A stretch of 64,000 nucleotides of DNA, from assembly GCA_020881915.1 (NCBI GenBank), contig JAJFPB010000007.1, forward strand, positions 2,108,001 through 2,172,000, written 5' to 3'. A program made the position numbers and the translations under genes. Position 1 is the stretch's first letter. Each line of letters opens with the position of its first letter. Of this stretch, positions 48,606 to 61,453 are shown piece by piece. Origin of the DNA: Paramyrothecium sp. XJ0827 (Eukaryota > Ascomycota > Sordariomycetes > Hypocreales > Stachybotryaceae). A model generated the notes under the pieces. That model made no database searches, had not been told where the DNA came from, and saw nothing but the letters and a program-made list of their open reading frames with translations.

Positions 48606-51600
48606 GGTGATGGTGGTTGTCAATGGATCGAGGATATACTCCAAAAGATGTGTAGATGGAGGGCAAATGGGAAGAAAAAAGTGGGAACAGCGTCAACACT
48701 GCAAGCCCACCAGCAAGTGAGTGTCGACGACTACTGGGTGGGGGGGGGCGGAACAGAAAATTGATAGGATTGATTCGCAGCGCAGGTTATGACAAGGGCG
48801 ACGACCCAGACCGGTCAAGCTGCACTCGAGCCCAACGTGGGATTTGAGAGAAGAGAATGGAGAAGAGGCGGGATGGGCAAGGTGGGAAGACGGCGAGGAT
48901 TTTGAGTCTTAGTGCCCAAGAGCCGGAATTAATATGTGGGTTGGAAGTCGTGTCAAGATGTACGGCTAAAGCTACGCGCTCAGTTCCCCTTTCGACACAA
49001 ACAAGACAAGCCTTCGGAAGGACGAGGCATGTGTGATGATTTATTAGCGCGGCCACCACCGGGGGGTGGAGGTAAAGGGAAATATGGAGAGCAGATGCAA
49101 GCAACGATGCGGCTCTCGAATGAGTGTGACCCATCTTGATGTGTTGGCCTGCCCGTTGCCAGTTGATAAAAGGCCCGCCGGGGGCTAGAGACCTCCACCG
49201 GGCACATGGGGGATGCAAGCGTGGACATGAGGAGGCGACTTTCCTTTCATAAGTCTGCAAGGCCGCAGACCATCTGGCCCGTTTACCCATCCGTCAACAC
49301 ATTGGAAGATGCCAGGCAAGGTGGCCGCAGGGCCCGGGCTCTTCGTGTATGACCGCGTACCGACATCGTACTGTACCGTATGTTTACTTAGCTCGATTGA
49401 TCGCCGAACTGGTCCCTCATGGTTGTTGGTTTCTCGGGGACCGGCTGGCAGGTAGCGCATGCAGAAGGGCTCCAACTTGTGGTCGGCTCGACAAGCGTAT
49501 GTGTCTAGTGAAGTGGCAAAGAGAAATAGGGTCATGTAGGTAGCTGGAGCCGGAAGAGAGTAAGAAAGGAGGGGTGGAGGAGGGGCCGCAGTACGGCGAC
49601 GTGAGGTAGGTCGAGGTACCGCGACCTGAAAGTTGACTTAGACAAGCAAGCGCTTGTCCATGGGGAAGGGTTCTAGTTGTCTTCAATCTGCCAGGCCTGG
49701 TCAGGGTGGCATAATTTCGCATACGGATCAAGAGCGCCTGGTTGGCCGCTTCATAGACACGCCCTGCGAGATCTCTATTTCGACGGCCGCTAATGCACAG
49801 CACAGGAGACTGCGGCAGAGGCAAACTGAAATGGCAACAGGAGGATACGCAGACGCTCGAGTTCCCTCGGTATGGCAGGATACGCTCCACCGACTGGGAG
49901 CCCTGGCCACAGGCTGCAAGGAGGAAGCGCTGCTACCTCGAGCTTTGCGGTAGCGAGCTGCATGTCGAAAGTACCTTGACAGATAATTTGACGAGATCTC
50001 GTGCTCCATACTACCAGGCCAGGCCGTCGTTTGCCTTGCTAGGCCAGCTAGCTGGGGGTTGGTTGGATGGATTGAGTTTGCCAGGGGGTGTCCATGGTCT
50101 ATGGAGCCGGCTTCGACAAAGTAGGGTCCAAAGCGCGGGGGGGGGCTGGGCGTTTACAAGGCCCTGAAGTACGGAGCATCTACGACGCCGCAGGAGAAGG
50201 GCCGCCGACGACCTCGCAGCCAGGACCGTCAATGATCTAGTTGCCATGGCTCATTTGTTGCCAATGGCTCGGGGCATACATAAGACGACCTGTCAACAAG
50301 CTTCTGTAGGTCGAAAGCATGGCCGATGGGACCCAGAGAAATGTACACCATTAACCATCTTACCTGCAGTACGGGACTTGCAGATGGCCTGCAAAGCGGA
50401 GATTTGCCAAATACGGTGACGCTCGTCTACTGCGGAGGGACAGGAGCAGGATGAAGAGTGGTGGAAAGGAGAAAGGTGGGCAGGCGAGTTGGCGCCATTT
50501 CCAATTGTCCAGTCAGAAGTTCGGACGGCGATGCACATGAACGAGGTAGGGAGCTCAGAGAGACGAATCACCTCAACGGTGCTCCTGCTGGGACTTTGCC
50601 GCGAACGTCGGTGAGGAGCGCAGAGCAAGGTGCATGAACTCGAATGTGAAATAACATCCTAGGGGACAATCAGTGGCTGGACGATGGATTGACGACACCA
50701 GACACCCCTGCCCCCGGCACAGCGAACATCGAATCGAGTTGTGGTCCCAAGCCAAGTACCATGAAGCGAACGGTGAAAAAGCCCAGGGTGATTGGTCGAG
50801 CCAAGGGGCAAGTCGGCCATGGGTCTTGAACCCGCATGCAATGATGAGTTGGCATTGCCGCTGCTTGGGGTAGTAAAAGAAAGGTAAGAGATTAAGCCAA
50901 TGTCGAACATGATAAAGTCACCCACAACGGGCAAGTAGCTCAACGTACAGTACCGTATCGTGCTTTGGAGTACCTTTTCGTGACAAGACCTGGTCCTGGT
51001 CCAGGTAGCCAGAACTGGCTCGCTGCAGCTTGCAAGACGCAGTTGATCAGAGGAGGTTGGATTGACTCGGACCAAGTGGATCCATCTCGAGGAGCCGGCC
51101 ACTTCGCTACCGCAATTGAGCCATGGCCTTTTCGGTGCGGGCTTTTACAATGTTTTTTGTTATGGCCGGTCCATCTTACGGAGTCCAGTATGGTAGTCTG
51201 CCTTAGTTCCTGGGGCGGTCTCGAGCAATCACTGACTGCGACGCGACAAATCTCTTTCGCAGCCCTGGTCGCATCGGGAGCCATGTGCCGGCAGAGAGTC
51301 GGAGGAATTATTTGCATGAGTAAGCCATTTGTGCATATTTCAGACTATGGGCGTAGAATGTGACTAGAATGATGGACGGCTAGCGGTTGTGCGAGAGTCT
51401 TTTAGTCCGGGTAGTGTCATTCAAGACCTTACCAGCCACCTTGACCAGCACGAAGATCCCAAAGGCGTCGAGATCTTGGGGATCGTGGGCTGTTCCACGA
51501 GAAAAGTAGCTAGGCATTCCTCGCACCACGGGGGAAACGGCGCCTGCAGGCCAAAAGTCCGTTTGAGGCTACGGTACGATTGCTGCTGCACGTCGTTGGC

Positions 51601-54582
51601 GAAGCGCCCCCCTTGAGATTTTTGACCAAACGCAATGTACTATGCATTGGCTTGTCGACAGTGACGTGATGCTGGCCTCCGCCAAACACCCAAGTGCTCT
51701 TCCGAGCTCAAACATGGATCTTCGGATGCCATCGCGATCGTTGCAGTCGGTGGTTTCTTGGTCATGGACGCTGGCCACTCCTGGCTGGCTGGTTCCCCCT
51801 CGAACCGGAAGCGTGAAGCGGTAAACAAGGCCGCTGCGGGTTTCCCTTCCCCGTAGCCGCCGCGCTCAAGGCCATGTCACTCACGGAACCTTCGAGCTGC
51901 ACTCGTCACCGGCGCTACGAGGCGTGTGTCCCTGAGCGGAAGATGCGTAAGTATACGCTCGATACGTGCGTGTACCAATGCCAGTGCCAGTACCAGAACG
52001 AGAGGTGGCGTACACGCGCCGTCAGGTTCATCAGTCGGTCTGGTCGCTGCAGAAGTCCTACCCTTGACCTTGACCAAGCCTGCAGGATGGCGTCGTGCTG
52101 GTCCCCATTGTTTGGCGCCGAAGCCCCTCCTTCATCCACCCCACTGGGGCTGGGCTAAGGTACAGAGTAGTAGTGGTAGGAGTAGTAGGCGGTCCACTGC
52201 CGGGTCCCCTTCGCCCCAAATTTTGCTCATCCTTGAAAGCAAGGAATGGCACGGTCGATCTTGTGGTGTTCTCGGGCCGCTCGAGAAACGACCACTCGCG
52301 AGACGTGCTTCTGGATCCCGTCTCTAGACTTGAAAGTGGTGCGATTCCGTTTCCATCGACAGAACTAGTGTCCAGATGACAACGCAAGGGGGGGCCCATC
52401 TTGAAAATGCTGGCACTAGTGCAGGTGGCTAATTTATGAAAGGTAGTCATGTGGAATTCGTGTAGACAAAAACAAGGCGAGTTTGGGGTATGTTTGGGTG
52501 TAAGAGGTCAAAATAAGCACACCAAAGCAACAATTCGGCTAAGAATCTCGTTGACTCCTTGATTGCCTCAAGAGGCAGGTCTTGTCAACAATGCTCTTGC
52601 CTTCCACGAGGCTGGTCCGTGGAATTGAATGTTCCTTCTCGGCGGGCCCCCTCCCTTCATACCTACTAGGTAGGCTTTCAACTCCTCTCATCTAACAAAA
52701 TTCCAACCACATGGTCTTGGATACGTGGCCCTGCTTATTGGGCTTGCGACTGGCCCGGAAGGCGGTGTCCAATCACTTGGCATCTATTTTACTGTTCGTG
52801 CGATCTAAATGCTCACTTTATGCTGGCCCAGCTTGTGATGAAAGTGCGCCATCATGGACCTGTACAAGAATTGCATGAATTCCTGCAGCAGAGCATCGCT
52901 CATACAGACTCCTCTCCCCACAAGCCCTCGAACCTCGAGAATTGACTGGCTCACTACCAAGCCCTTCGCTCCAAAGGGAAATGAGACGTCGTGGACGTAC
53001 TTCGGAGGTTATCCCAAGCAGAGGCAAGATGCAAGCAATGGTCTTCCCACGCTCCCGTTTTCCATGCTGCCCATTGTTGCATTCCTCTCTCCGCGCCCAG
53101 CGGGCGTTGTCTCAATCCATCGGGGCCCCAGCCCGGTCCGCATGTCCTTTCAATCCCTGAGATGAACCGGAAGCTTTTGTTGTGATTGCAATCCAGAAAG
53201 AGGAAATGATTTGGCCGGCCTCCCATTGTCGAGCTCATGAGCATTCGCAACGACAACCCAGAACGGAATCGATTCGCCTGCTGCTCACTGACCTTTTCGG
53301 CCGCCTCCACATGCTCCTCCGGTTCTGTTCGTTTTCCTTTCTCCGAAGGTAGCTGCCATGTAAAGCGATGTACTCGTGGGCACCACGACTAGGACTCATG
53401 CATGGGGTGGCCGCTTCAGACGCGGCCGCCTTGAGAGGGGCCCGTGTCGGACAAACTGACCAGGTCCTCCGAGTAGGTCGTCGAACCAGGCCCCGGACTG
53501 ATTCCGAGGACCGAACATGGTCATCATCGAACCGATGCGCAGGCCCAAAATCACCACCAGCACCTCGGCCACCGTGGGCATGGCCCACACTCCCGGCCCA
53601 GATATCAAGGCCTCACCAGTGGCCCGGTAACAGCCCTTGACCAGGGACGAATAAGAGCTGCCATTGAGTGAGTGGGACGGCACCGTCCACGTTCTGTTGT
53701 CGGATACATGTCTCATATCTGAACTACAACCTTGCCGCCCGCATCAGTATTGTCTGAGACATGCCTCTGCTCGGTGCGCGCTGGGCCCCACTACACCCCG
53801 CGTCGTTGCATGATAGGACCTTGGCTCGAACATTCGGTTTGCGTTCCCTGAAGCTCTGGAAATGTACATAGGGTTGGATTGCGTACCATGATGTGCAGTA
53901 AGATGCAAGTGCGGTGTGGCCCAAATCCTTGTAAGCCATCGCAAACGTGTTCAAACCCTCCCGCTCCCCCTCGACCCTCTTCTACGCCCCTCCCTTCCAC
54001 CCCGCTCACCCCTCTCCCCCTTCCCTCCATCTTTGATATGATTCTCGACAGCAGATGCGCTGGCCGGCCCCATCATGTCCGTTGACGACATCGAAGCATG
54101 GATAGTCACTATGGCTGTAGCCAATTTCCGGACGCGGTCGCTCTCCAGTGCGTCGGGCGAACCATATTGCCCATATCTCACACTTTTCATAATACCACGT
54201 ATGCACGCATGGCCGCCTTCTGGTCGGCCCACTCATATTGTCTGCATATTGACTGGACTGTGCTCCCAATTTTTTTGCCTCCTTAGCTAATCGGCCAATC
54301 AGCTTAGGTTCTCATTTGTGTCCGGACTACTGCTGCAATGCCGTGCTGAGCTGTTCAACATGAAGCTAATGAGTGGCGGCCGTTTTGACCAAAGGCCCGC
54401 AGGCCAGAAAATGGCAGGCTAATGAGGCCGGGACTCAATTTGCCGTCTCAGTCCGCTTCAAGCCTTTTGCAGACAACTGGTAGAATGCACACACGTGATG
54501 CTCATGACAAGCGGCCTCGATAATGCCTCTATGAAAATATTGTCATGGGAAATTTCAGAGATGTGAGAGGCCGAAGTGCGAC
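48606..54582. other. Six-kilobase interval without a recognisable gene
   Basis: Left end is upstream of the dsRBD-like gene, right end the 3' region of RAM1. Open frames up to about 167 codons on both strands are overlapping and motif-free. No tRNA, 5S copy, transposon terminal repeat or microsatellite array was noted. Could hold noncoding transcripts or fast-evolving spliced genes I cannot detect. Confidence 0.45.
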
Positions 54583-56303
54583 CTAGAACTGCTGCTTCGA
54601 TTTGAAGTAATTTTGCACTTCCTCCACCTTGTGTTGCGGGATCACGTAAACGGGATTGGTCGTGCAAAGCCGGTCATCTTCGTCAAAGATTTGGTCTCCC
54701 CCCATATACGGTCCCACTGTCCATTTGTCTTCTGTGACAAGGGCTGGGTCGGCTCGGGCACTGACTAGATCCCATTGATGCTGGGCTGAACTGAGACCAG
54801 AAAGGACGTAGCAAGTGTGATACGCATCCGAATACCTAGATAAAAGTCAATGTGAATGTCCCCGAAAGTAGCTTCCGTACGAGGACCGGCCGCCCCAGGA
54901 GGGGAGAAGGGGGAGTCATACTTGCTGGGCTTATCCCTCATCCCACCGCGCCTCGACATGTCTTGACAACAGCAGAGAATGTAACGAATCAATCCATTTC
55001 GGCTGAAAAGGCTGTCCTCCGCGAGTGACTGTGCGCCGTCTGCAGGTCTGACCGCTCCTGACCCCTCAACCGGCCCCTTTATGCTGGCCTCTATCAAAGG
55101 CCAGCACCCGCCGACCCAGTGGCTGTAGCAACCATCAACAAGCTTGTTGGTGCGACCAGAGAAGCCTCCCTCCGGCGCAAGCTGCCGAGAAGACAGCCAA
55201 GAAATGAGTCGTGGCACGTCGAGGTGTCTAAGCAGAAACAGCAAGGGTCAGCATGACAGCAAAACTCCCACAACACGCCACCTCCTCCATTGCGGCCGAC
55301 AGAGGCGAGTTAGACGTACCGGGGGATACTTCGATGAGGGGCATCTAGGATGGAGAGACATCCCAAAGCGCAAAATGCGTATGCACCATGCGCCTCAACC
55401 CCTGGGGTCGATGATACGCCTCCCTCATATGTTTGGCCTTAATTGGTAAGCACGCGAGCACAAGACAGGGGAAGAGCCTGGAACTTGCAACGTACAGCGA
55501 CCGACCCATTCCGCAAGCCCACTGAACAAACCCTTGTGGCCCGCAGCATATGCAGGAGAGTCTGGTGAGAGATCTAAGGGGATATTAAGTAGGGAGATGA
55601 TGACTGCGGCACAGTATGCCCCCCTTTGAGAAGGAGAAAGAGCAAGATGTTAGGCAAATGCTTCACGCAAATCGTGCCGTGTGAAGATAGACACATACCT
55701 TGTATCCTCCTCTCCCCCGACTGCCATTTGAAAACCACCATCTGGTTGCTTGAGGGAGCATAGCCATTTCCACATGCTCCTCCTATTCACCACCTCGTAG
55801 GCTTCCTCCCCACCGACTAGCGCCAGGGAAAGGATTGTTGCATATGTGGTGGCAAGATGCGACGTCTGGCCGAATCCGCCGGCAAAGCCGCCAGTCTCAT
55901 TCTGCATGGGGCGGACAGTCTCAATGAGTCGTGTCCGGAAGGGACTTACGTCTTCGCCTAAGACGGACAGGCCAGCGAGGCACCAGTAGAAAATCCAGGG
56001 ACGGCTGGGATCAGCGGCCGTGTACTGTTCGGGGAGCCTTCCCAGTTGCTTGTGCAGGAACCTGATATGGCGGTCTCGGTCCAACCGAGGGACCCCGTGC
56101 GCATTGCAACTACCAAGCTCCTCACCGTTCAGGAAAGGCAAGCATTCGGCAACGGTCTCATCTTGAAGGCGTGAGCTGTCCGTTTCCAGCAGATCCCGGA
56201 TTGGTGGACTGGAGGTGAAGAGGTCCGGAACAAATGTAGGGTCTGTCTCGTAGCTGGACGAAGCGTTCGCTGAATATGCAGGCCGTTCCGTAGCTGCAGC
56301 CAT
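54583..56303 (-). CDS. RAM1: Protein farnesyltransferase beta subunit
   Basis: Beta subunit of farnesyltransferase, which attaches farnesyl to CaaX cysteines of Ras-type GTPases and fungal a-type pheromone. Five exons: 56303-55699, 55623-55496, 55437-55320, 55227-54922, 54835-54583; introns of 75, 58, 92 and 86 bases; 469 residues with consistent phases. Prenyltransferase repeats are visible: RPMQNETGGFAGGFGQTSHL, CSLKQPDGGFQMAVGGEEDT, CQTYEGGV, LAPEGGFSGRTNKLVDGCYS. The catalytic zinc ligands appear as D315 and C317 (VDGCYSHWVGG) and H392 (SDAYHTCYVLSG). The start MAAATERPAY is chosen over an upstream Met at 56369, whose added residues are basic and not family-like. The C terminus ends YFKSKQQF. 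Confidence 0.97.
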
Positions 56304-57206
56304 GTTGCTTGTGGTGGTGTTTCTAAAAGTGACTTTTGGACGAATTCGGACTCGTCGAGCTTTCATCACGCGACAGCCGGGGCCCGGCTCTTAAATCCAA
56401 ATGTGCGCTGAGAGAGCAACGCTTGATATCGGCTCTGGCCCAGTCTGCCGATGATGATTCGGGTGCCGCGATATGAGATGAGTTGTTATGTGCCACGCTG
56501 CAAGGGCGAGGAACAATCGCGCATGTGATGTCGTGGGGACCATTGTCTCCGGCAATTGGCCGGATACCAATAAACTGGGGCATCAACTCCTCCAACACTT
56601 CTCTCGAGCCAACTGAAGGCGGCGTGTAAGTTGCACATTCTTTGCAGAACAATACTAAGAGATCAAGCAGAGCTGGGACTTGCAAGGCTTTGGTCTACAT
56701 CAGCTGAGCGGCGAAGAATTGCTACTGGCTAGCGAGTGGTATTGTTGCAATTGAGCTTCTGCTCTTCGCGTAATTCTCGACTCCCGAAATCACCGCCAAA
56801 CGCCATGCCTCCACTTGCCCGCTAGTGGAAAATGCCGGTCTCTCCCCCTCTCACTCGAGTAATCGCAGTGTGTAGTGAGAAAACCACTGCCGCTCACGGC
56901 AGGCGCTCGTTCATTCGTCACATAATTCAAGATCGCAATGATATCGGCCCTCCTATCGGGCGTCAGGTCATGCCACATCTATCCCTGATTCCAGCGCTTC
57001 AAATGGGAGTCCCTATCAAATGTACACGAAAAATCCGACTGCGAACCCGCCACCGCCACGCCCAGTCGAGTTTATCAAAGGCTTGATTAACGACTCGCTG
57101 CAAGGGTATCGTTCAGGTATCAAAGCAATGTGCCCGGCTAAAAAAAAACTCTAGTCCAACGATCTCATCTGCGCATGATGCGCCGTCTCGCTCATGAACA
57201 ATCCGT
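56304..57206. other. Intergenic upstream of RAM1
   Basis: RAM1 promoter on the left, 3' region of the bHLH gene on the right. Short open frames only. Confidence 0.55.
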
Positions 57207-58762
57207 TCAGCAGAATCCTCGCGGATCAAACAGCGCGCCACTATGGGGCATCATGAAAGACTGAGTTGCTGCGGCGCTGAGTAGCGTTTCGAAAGCTTGT
57301 AGCCTTCTCGCAAGATGTTGTTGTTCTTTGATGATGGCCTTATTGCGTCGTTCGAGTTGCTGAATATACTCGGTGGCTTTCGTCAACACGGTTCCCTGAA
57401 GCATCGTCTGTTAGATCTCCATACTCTGCTAAAATGTACAGCAGACCAACCTTGCTGGGCTTTGATTGTCCTTGTGCGCCCGATCCCTCTGTGGACCCTT
57501 CCTCCGGTGTTCGCAATGCCGGGACTGCATCCCGCAGTTCCGCTATCTTATCCTTCAGATTGGTTCGGTATTTGCGCTCGATATCATTGTGAGCGATGCG
57601 ATCGGCAGATTTCAGTTTATCCTTGCTTTTATCTGTGGTTGTGGTATTTGTGCGTTGAGTTTGTGGCCGTTTAGCAGGCTGCTTGCCTTTGGACCCTGCC
57701 TCGGCCCCAGCCATCTCGTCGTCGTTGCCGGAGCCTGCATTGTTACCATTGCTCCATGTCATGAAATCCAGGGCGGCGTCCTCGTCATCACCCAGCTGGC
57801 CAAAACCCAGTCCAGCGCCGAACCCAAGTCCAAAGCCAGTGGCAGGCATGAAGCTTGCTGGCGTTCGGCCGACATTCATGGCAATTGCAATCAAACGTCG
57901 CTGCTCATCCGGACTCAACGTTTGGCTGGCGGCGGGGGCCAGTGGGAAGCCGAGGGGATCGTTCGGGACTTGAGGAAGAACCCCAGAGCCAAGGTCGAAT
58001 GGGAGGCCTGATTGTGGTTTCTCCCAGCTCAAGGGCGTGGAATAAAGTCCCTCTCGTGGTGGGACCTCGGATGGTGGCGGAAAATCTATCTTGGAAAGCT
58101 GGTCTTCGAGGTTCATGCTATCGACATTGTCCTCGTCCTCGGAAAGTGCATTCTCAAGAGCATTGTCTTCTATAAGATCCTCTTCGGAGAATAGACCAGG
58201 TGCTGAAGAGTATAAGCCTGTGCCCAGACCCGGTGTAGAGTCCACTTTGGTACCCGAGCTGCTTCAGCGGTCAGCACAGAACACGGGAGACGGGGCGAAG
58301 AAGAACTGACGAGGTTTGAAAAGGATCGTTCCGCTTCGAGAAGTCAATTTCGAAGCTCCCCCACCTATCGACATCTTCGTCATCGAACTGAATCCAATAG
58401 TCTATTGAATCTAATGCCGGAGTATCCGACTCAAAGTCACTCTTGACTCGTTTGGTGTCATGCTTGTCTTTTCTGCGCATTGAACGGCCGGGCACTGTTC
58501 GCGGAGCTGCTTGTTTCTCACGCATGCATGGCGATATGGCTGGAGCTTGGGTGAAGGAGACATCGGTGGGCGCGGTTGTGGGAATGTCGAAGGAGGCCAA
58601 GGAAGCGCCGGACGGGCCTGTTGTTGGTTCGGTTCCGGCACTGTCGAAGTTCACGGCCGAGGGATCAAAGGACAATGGCAGAGGCAATTGAGAATTGGGG
58701 TCCGAAGCCTCAAAGTTCCGCTTTCCCCTGGCCATGGACGGATTGGTAGGATCGTGATCCAT
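57207..58762 (-). CDS. SREBP-like bHLH transcription factor without membrane segments
   Basis: Three exons, 58762-58311, 58258-57451 and 57395-57207; introns of 52 and 55 bases; 482 residues. The basic helix-loop-helix lies at about residues 370-442. The basic region RIAHNDIERKYRTNLKDKIAEL has Tyr at 381, the hallmark that separates SREBP-type factors from ordinary E-box bHLH proteins. The second helix (LTKATEYIQQLE) is in exon 3, so the last intron falls in the loop. A short leucine-zipper-like extension follows. The rest is acidic and low-complexity, with a Gly/Phe-rich stretch (GFGLGFGAGLGFGQ) and a Ser/Pro N terminus. It ends at DPRGFC only about 40 residues after the bHLH, with no transmembrane pair or cleavage domain, so it resembles the soluble SrbB-type relatives more than membrane-bound Sre1/SrbA. 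Orthology to SrbB is inference. Confidence 0.92.
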
Positions 58763-60154
58763 TATCGCGGCCTCATGCCGTTAGCGGGAGTCAGACTTGA
58801 AGCCAGGCCCTCGCCCGCGCTGGTCCAATTGAGGGTTTGAGCTGACGGTTGCAGCTGTGCGATTTGTGACGACCATTCACCGGGCAGACCAGATGGTTCG
58901 TTTACCCGCGACAGTCGTGTTGGTGCTCGCTAATGTCTGGCCGGGATGGAGATGGTATAGCGGTAGTGGTGTGGAGCAATGATGAAATGGCAATGAGCTT
59001 GTAACGAATTGATTTCATGACAGTGCCAGATTTACAGAAAGCCCAGGACCAGGGGAAGTTTTCTAGGCGCGAAGAAGCATGCTACCTTTAGGTAGGCAAT
59101 GAATGGACCAGGTCAGGTCAATGGCAGGAGCCGGAGCCATGCAGTAGGTACGTGGGATGGGTGGAGCTGAAGCCGGGTCGCTTCGGCCAAGCAATTCCGG
59201 GTAACGAGATGCTGACACCAAATGGCTGGCTGCTGGACTAACACCACGTCAAGGTAGGACTCGCAAGCAATGGTGTCGGGGCGATTCGGAGGAAAGCGGC
59301 CGGTAGCGAACGGTGCGCGATGCAGAAATAACTTTTGGACGAGACTCGCCAACGGCCTGGTGGCGTGACTGCAAGCTCTGCATTTTCACCTTCTCACGTT
59401 TGGCGCCGACCGCATCACTGCAATTGTTTCCCTAGCTGAACAAGATCGTATGATAAACAAGGCTGAGGAGGGGCATAGTACGATGTCCGCGACAAATCTT
59501 TGCCATTGGCCCGTCGATCCGAGAGAGTCCCCGGCGAGGTCCACTGCCCCTTACAGCCTTGTGAGGAAAGCCTCCACCGTCCTTGGTCATTGGCGAGCAC
59601 TCGGGGCTATCCGACGGCGGCCCACCCGCTTCTCTCCCTCCCTTCATCCGGCGCATGGGAAGTTTTCCCCGTCATGGACCTGTCACATGCAGCGCGGTTT
59701 TGAACCCAATGCGACTAGGGGTGGCTTTTTTCCTCGTTCCTTTTTCATTCCTTTCAGCACGCGAGAAAAAAGAAAGAATCGTTTCCTGCTTCCTGTTTGC
59801 TTTGTTTGCCTCAGCTGTCACGGGGGCGTCCAAGTAACCATGTTTGGTGGCTGTTCATAATGCACACACGCCACCCCCAGGCACACGGACATCTGCGACC
59901 TGGCCACGGCCATGTCGGGTGTCAAAGCCCCCGATAGTACATGATATCACTTTTGAGCAAGCCATCTTCCATCAATAAAGACATCTACCATATGCGCAAA
60001 GTACAGCACAGTATAGAATTGGGACACATCATGTTAATAAAGTTGCGTTTGCCTTCAGCTTGGCTTCGCAGCCACCTCAGCCTTCAACTTGACCTTGTAA
60101 TCAGCTCACCGTTCGAGACCACTCGGTATTGCACGACTGTAAGATAAGTCTAAC
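58763..60154. other. Intergenic upstream of the bHLH gene
   Basis: Promoter of the bHLH gene and upstream region of the LysM pseudogene. The plus-strand frame around 59450-59860 has no family features. Confidence 0.5.
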
Positions 60155-60546
60155 ATGGGTGTTTTACCGAATGTTTTCGCCGCTGCATTCTTCTGCGCGT
60201 CGACTATCGTAGCGGCTGCCTTCGTCCCGATTCACACGCCCCAGCCGATGCTTCAACCCGCCTTCAGTGACTGCATGCAGTTTCATATCACTGGGGAGGG
60301 CGAGGACTGTAATGCTATTATTGCCGCTGCTTGGCTGAGCCGTGCCGAATTCTTTCGCATTAATCCGGCCATTGGGGAGAGGCGCACTGCGGAGATCAGA
60401 TCATTCCACATACTTGGTACTGTGTCCAAGCCAGACCTCTGAGGCATACCGCCCCCAAACCACGGCCGAAACCTTCCCCGATTCTTGAACCGTCCAGGAC
60501 ATCACAAACGGTAGGAAAATCCGAACCCCGCCCCGTCAGGCTTTAG
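60155..60546 (+). pseudogene. LysM-domain secreted protein gene, frameshifted
   Basis: The first frame (60155-60442) opens with a signal peptide (MGVLPNVFAAAFFCASTIVA) and enters a LysM domain: CMQFHITGEGEDCNAII, then SRAEFFRINPAIG ending at about 60376. From there that frame reads non-LysM residues to a stop at 60440. The rest of the LysM, a Cys codon at 60388-60390 and a Trp-Tyr-Cys-Val at 60415-60426, lies in the third frame, which stays open to a stop at 60544-60546. No GT-AG pair in the short gap could join them, so a one- or two-base indel within 60374-60387 (GGGGAGAGG) is likely. LysM proteins of fungi bind chitin and can mask hyphae from host receptors. This copy is probably inactive unless the indel is a sequencing error. 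Confidence 0.72.
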
Positions 60547-61453
60547 CCAGATGTAGGGAAGGATGACTTGAGAACCAAGAAGAGAGCGAAAAGGACAAAG
60601 CACAGGATCAGGATCACGCCCAGGAAACCAAGCAGGCGATGCCAAAGAGCTACAGACCACTTCAAGAATACGATTTTGGCACGTATTGGTGAGACTTGCG
60701 CAGCTGAGTTCATAAGCGGACGGGCACTACTGAGGCGGGCACCCGAATTGTTCACAAGGCCATTCAGCACAAACCGCATTGGTTACAAGATTGGCTTTCC
60801 TACCTCAGGTCAGTCAATGAAGGGTGCAGCAACTGCAGGGAATTGGGCTCAAGCTGTTCCTTTTTTTTAATTTTTTTTTTTTACTGGAAAATCAACAGCA
60901 TACCGATTATACGTATGGCCCTTTGTTTTATCTGGAACGGTTCAAACCAACGGCCAAGGTTTGGTTCCGGGTGACGCGAGCTCTAAGCAAAAGTCTAGCA
61001 AGTGGTGAGCAAAAATACCAGAACTGCAAAATGGTTTATTATTAATAGTATTAGGAAATGAAAGGGCATATAAGTAAAAATATAAATCAAATTATATTAT
61101 GTTATATTTCATTTTTAAGATTTCTGGAAGATTTATTTCAGGTAATTTATAGAGATATTGGTCTATCTGTGGTTTCGCGGTCCGGGGTTTTTTTGCTAAT
61201 CGTTTGGCTGGGGCCCTTAACTTAATCCGCCTACCTTACCTTACTTTTTAACGCCTCCAGGGTCCAGGGGTCCGGTGCGCCAACGCATGTGCAGGGGTGC
61301 TTCCTGCTTTCAAACAGGAACGGCTAAATGTTTTCTTTCTCGACTTCAAGAGACGGTGGAATTGGAATGGCGCGCGGCATGAACCTTTTTATTCTTGCTT
61401 GTCCTCTGATTCTTCTTTTTCCTCTAGCATGGACGGACTTGATGGACTCTACC
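60547..61453. other. Intergenic with AT-rich stretch
   Basis: Contains poly-T tracts (60863-60882), an AT-rich stretch (61025-61160) and TACCTTACCT at 61232-61241. No gene supported. Confidence 0.5.
61025..61160. repeat. AT-rich patch
   Basis: About 135 bases dominated by A and T (TATTATTAATAG, ATATTATGTTATATTTC) inside GC-balanced DNA, 480 bases downstream of the LysM pseudogene. Possibly the remnant of a decayed element or a RIP-affected fragment; not identifiable by eye. Confidence 0.5.

Noticed and set aside
61025..61160. AT-rich stretch as a centromere or origin
   Set aside because: Only about 135 bases in gene-containing DNA; far too short for a fungal regional centromere, and no origin signature can be shown.
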